9,593 nucleotides of DNA. Origin: DATLFI01 sp035524895. GTDB taxonomy: Bacteria > Acidobacteriota > Thermoanaerobaculia > Multivoradales > Multivoraceae. Shown one piece after another: positions 6,541-9,593 of the stretch (the first letter of the stretch is position 1; each line of letters opens with the position of its first letter). A program made the position numbers and the translations under genes. Under the pieces are notes generated by a model, which saw only the letters and a program-made list of their open reading frames with translations, was not told the DNA's origin and ran no database searches. The DNA lies in assembly GCA_035524895.1 (NCBI GenBank), contig DATLFI010000146.1:1-9593 (forward strand). Direction: 5' to 3'.

Positions 6541-7065
6541 ATGGAAGCCGACCTCAAGAGCTTGATCCGCGCCGTGCCGGACTTCCCGAAGCCAGGCATC
6601 CTCTTCTACGACATCACCACGCTGCTGCAGGACCCCAGCGGGCTCCGCCAGACGGTCGACCGGCTGGTATGGCGCTTCGTGGGCGACCACGTCGACAAGG
6701 TGGTCGGGATCGAATCGCGAGGCTTCCTGTTCGCGCCGCTGCTCGCCTGCGCGCTCAATGCCGGGTTCGTCCCGGTGCGCAAGCCCGGCAAGCTGCCCCA
6801 CACCACCCGGCGGCAGGAATACCAGCTCGAGTACGGCACCGACGCGCTGGAGATCCACGAGGACGCGATCGCCCCCGGCGACCGCGTGTTGGTGGTCGAC
6901 GACCTGCTCGCGACGGGTGGGACCGCCGCCGCGACGGTGTCGCTGGTGGAAGCACTGGGTGGAAGGATCGTCGGGCTCGGCTTCGTCATCGAGCTGAGCT
7001 TCCTGTCGGGCCGGCGGCGCCTCGACGGATACCGCGTGGAGTCGCTGCTCGAATACCAGTCCTGA
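6541..7065 (+). CDS. apt: Adenine phosphoribosyltransferase
   Basis: Apt converts adenine and PRPP to AMP and pyrophosphate in purine salvage. The 174-residue product starts with a short helix and the PDFPKPGILFYDITTLL block (13-29) that is diagnostic for bacterial Apt. It continues with VVGIESRGFLFAPLLA (54-69), RKPGKLP (80-86) and the PRPP-binding loop VLVVDDLLATGGT (116-128), in which Asp120 and Asp121 precede ATGGT. The length is near that of E. coli Apt. GGAG at 6529-6532 sits eight bases before the ATG at 6541. It lies 65 bases after acyP and may be in the same transcript. Together with the MTA phosphorylase it forms a two-step route from methylthioadenosine to AMP. Confidence 0.97.
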   Translation: MEADLKSLIRAVPDFPKPGILFYDITTLLQDPSGLRQTVDRLVWRFVGDHVDKVVGIESRGFLFAPLLACALNAGFVPVRKPGKLPHTTRRQEYQLEYGTDALEIHEDAIAPGDRVLVVDDLLATGGTAAATVSLVEALGGRIVGLGFVIELSFLSGRRRLDGYRVESLLEYQS

Positions 7066-7273
7066 CGGCGAGCTGCAGCGCCCGGGCGCGACCGTTTGCC
7101 AGGGCTTGTGCACTCGAACTGGCGTAAGCTCCCGTTCGTATAGTCTCTAGTGGTTCGGCACCCGAGGGCCGGGCGGTCTGGTGGGACGCGCGGGGCGCCG
7201 AACGGATCGAGGGGATCGACGAGATCGGCCGACCCAGCACGACCCACGGCCGCGCCGGCGGATCGAGGCGTTT

Positions 7274-7350
7274 GCGGCTGTAGCTCAGCAGGACAGAGCA
7301 GCGGTTTCCTAAACCGCGGGTCGGGGGTTCGAGTCCCTCCAGCCGCACCA
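7274..7350 (+). tRNA. tRNA-Arg, anticodon CCT, CCA encoded
   Basis: All four arms can be folded by eye. The acceptor stem pairs 7274-7280 with 7340-7346 (seven of seven), followed by discriminator A7347 and an encoded CCA. The D stem is GCTC/GAGC (7283-7286, 7296-7299) with GG at 7291-7292 in the loop. The anticodon stem is GCGGT/ACCGC (7301-7305, 7313-7317) with loop TTCCTAA, giving anticodon CCT at 7308-7310, which reads the arginine codon AGG. The T stem is GGGGG/CCCTC with one G-T wobble and the canonical loop TTCGAGT at 7328-7334. An A at position 20 of the D loop fits arginine identity. A 208-base spacer separates it from apt. Confidence 0.97.
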
Positions 7351-7374
7351 ACACCGACAGTGGAGCTCGGTGTT
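7350..7374 (+). terminator. Hairpin directly after the tRNA, possible terminator or 3' processing signal
   Basis: AACACCGA at 7350-7357 pairs perfectly with TCGGTGTT at 7367-7374 around a nine-base loop, and the first A is the last base of the tRNA CCA. The position suits a tRNA terminator or 3' maturation signal. No T-run follows (CTGTGGCCTCC), so intrinsic termination is uncertain; read-through into the next gene is possible. Confidence 0.38.
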
Positions 7375-7435
7375 CTGTGGCCTCCAGAGAGCTCTCGTTC
7401 CGAGTGGGACTCGGACGGTCAGGAGAACGACGCAA

Positions 7436-8140
7436 ATGAGCATGACGCGGAAGGAACTGAAACGGGACGAGGTGCGGGAGGGCATGTTCACGGCGGTGGA
7501 GTGGCTGGGCGCTCACGGCCGGAACATCCTGATCGCGGTGGGCGCTCTGCTGGCGCTGGTGGTGGTCGCGGTGCTGGCGTTCAGCATCGCGCGCAGTCGC
7601 GGCGAGCGAGCGCAGGAGCATCTCGCGGAGGCGATGCGCGTCTACACGGCGCCGATCCATGCCACCGCGGCCGATCCCGACCACGAGACCAACCCCACGT
7701 TCGCGAGCGAGGAGGCTCGTCGCGCGCGGGCGAGAGACATGTTCGCGGAGACTCACGAGCGTTACGGCTCGACCACACCCGGTCGTATCGCAGGGGTCTA
7801 CCTGGGCGAGATCGCGGCGCGCGAGGGCGACCTGACCAGAGCCCGCGAGCTGTGGGAGGGCTTCGTGGCGAAGGAGGACCGGAACGCTCTGGCGGCCACG
7901 GTGCGCCTGAACCTGCTCAGCCTCGACCGGCAGGAGAAGGGCGCCGCGGCGGCGGAGGAGTCGCTGCGCCGAGCGCTCGATGGCGAGTCTGCGGTTCCCG
8001 CCGACGTGCTGCTCTACGAGCTGGGCGTGACGCTCGAGGCCGCCGGCAAGCCGGACGACGCCCGCGAGGTGTTCCAGCGGCTGGTGGACGAGCACCCGGC
8101 CTCCTCGTTGGTGACGGAAGCGCGCGCAAGGCTCGGTTGA
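7436..8140 (+). CDS. Membrane-anchored TPR protein, YfgM-like
   Basis: The 234-residue product has a short charged N-terminus (KELKRDEVREGMFTAVEW), one transmembrane helix at about 31-52 (ILIAVGALLALVVVAVLAFSI) and a helical C-terminal region. Helix-turn-helix pairs there have TPR character, for example VYLGEIAAREGDLTRARELW near 121-140 and LGVTLEAAGKPDDAREVFQR near 196-215. This plan matches the TPR_21/YfgM family, whose E. coli member is an ancillary SecYEG partner with a periplasmic chaperone-related role. That function is only inferred here. Family members start with a similar KEFKxDEF stretch, which supports the ATG at 7436 with AGGAG at 7421-7425; a second ATG lies at 7442. It follows the tRNA by 85 bases and may share its promoter if the intervening hairpin does not terminate. 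Confidence 0.82.
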   Translation: MSMTRKELKRDEVREGMFTAVEWLGAHGRNILIAVGALLALVVVAVLAFSIARSRGERAQEHLAEAMRVYTAPIHATAADPDHETNPTFASEEARRARARDMFAETHERYGSTTPGRIAGVYLGEIAAREGDLTRARELWEGFVAKEDRNALAATVRLNLLSLDRQEKGAAAAEESLRRALDGESAVPADVLLYELGVTLEAAGKPDDAREVFQRLVDEHPASSLVTEARARLG

Positions 8141-8156
8141 GCCGGGCAGGCCCGGC
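8141..8156 (+). terminator. GC-rich hairpin after the TPR gene, weak terminator candidate
   Basis: GCCGGG (8141-8146) and CCCGGC (8151-8156) form a six-pair stem with a four-base loop that starts immediately after the TGA of the TPR gene. No T-tract follows, and the next gene starts only 24 bases later, so it may be an attenuator, an mRNA-stabilising stem or chance in GC-rich DNA. Confidence 0.22.
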
Positions 8157-8180
8157 CTCGACGCGCGTCTCTCCTGACCC

Positions 8181-9464
<1,284 letters not shown>

Positions 9465-9473
9465 GATGCGCCC

Positions 9474-9593
9474 GTGCGCGCCGCCATCCTCGCTGTCGGC
9501 ACCGAGTTGCTCGGGACCGATCGGCTCGATACCAACTCCTTGCTGCTGACAGAGAGCCTCGCGCGTCACGGCTTCGAGCTGGCGCGCAAGGCG
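9474..9593 (+). CDS. cinA: CinA-family protein, N-terminal part, cut by window end
   Basis: Only the first 40 codons are present. They read as the start of the molybdopterin-binding-like (MoCF) domain of CinA: AILAVGTELLGTDRLDTNSL matches the family pattern AxGxELLxGxxxDTNS, followed by LTESLARHGFELARK. Full CinA proteins combine this domain, which in some members acts as an ADP-ribose pyrophosphatase, with a C-terminal nicotinamide-mononucleotide deamidase domain that would lie beyond the window. The GTG at 9474 is the only start in frame close to the conserved strand and lies nine bases after the thymidine phosphorylase stop, so the two genes are probably co-transcribed. An ATG at 9466 is in a different frame. 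Confidence 0.88.
   Translation, partial: MRAAILAVGTELLGTDRLDTNSLLLTESLARHGFELARKA

Noticed and set aside
7078..7089. Perfect 12-base palindrome GCGCCCGGGCGC after apt.
   Set aside because: It has no loop for a stable hairpin, no T-run, and such GC palindromes arise easily in this composition.
7106..7144. Possible promoter before the tRNA, with TATAGT at 7139-7144 as a -10 box.
   Set aside because: No -35-like hexamer lies 16-18 bases upstream (GAACTG at the expected place; TTGTGC is 27 bases away), and the site is 130 bases before the tRNA. The match is too weak to annotate.
7274..7350. tRNA-Arg as an attachment site for an integrated element.
   Set aside because: No integrase, no second copy of the tRNA 3' end and no change in gene character are seen on either side; the flanks are housekeeping genes.

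Overview
The window is a strongly GC-rich (G/C-ending codons dominate), densely packed bacterial chromosome segment. Every confident gene lies on the + strand. Three enzymes of the early lipid A pathway show a Gram-negative, LPS-making organism. The codon use, the lpxD-fabZ-lpxA-Gfo/Idh order and the thymidine phosphorylase-cinA pair would fit a high-GC lineage such as Myxococcota, Desulfobacterota-type 'deltaproteobacteria', Binatota or Acidobacteriota. The sequence alone does not settle which.

Layout. 1-261: no convincing gene; a weak, open minus-strand reading frame is noted. 262-3745: envelope block of lpxD, fabZ, lpxA and a Gfo/Idh/MocA oxidoreductase resembling the GnnA-type enzymes found beside lpxA. 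3814-4701: S-methyl-5'-thioadenosine phosphorylase. 4756-6475: surE, pcm and acyP, the last two each started by an ATGA overlap with the gene before. 6541-7065: apt. 7274-7350: tRNA-Arg(CCT) with encoded CCA, followed at once by a hairpin. 7436-8140: a YfgM-like membrane-anchored TPR protein. 8181-9464: thymidine phosphorylase. 9474-9593: the first 40 codons of cinA, cut by the window edge.

How the genes fit together. FabZ and LpxA/LpxD share the hydroxyacyl-ACP pool: LpxA and LpxD use (3R)-hydroxyacyl-ACP for lipid A, while FabZ dehydrates it toward fatty acids. The rest centres on nucleoside salvage and on repair of damaged molecules. MTA phosphorylase releases adenine, which Apt turns into AMP. 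SurE removes phosphate from nucleotides and thymidine phosphorylase splits pyrimidine deoxynucleosides. Pcm repairs isoaspartyl proteins, and acylphosphatase and CinA are often viewed as housekeeping or repair enzymes.

I see no CRISPR array, transposase, phage gene or toxin-antitoxin pair, and no clearly new system. The points most worth a second look are the Gfo/Idh gene beside lpxA without a visible aminotransferase partner, the grouping of salvage and repair genes, and a few residue-level features in the MTA and thymidine phosphorylases.
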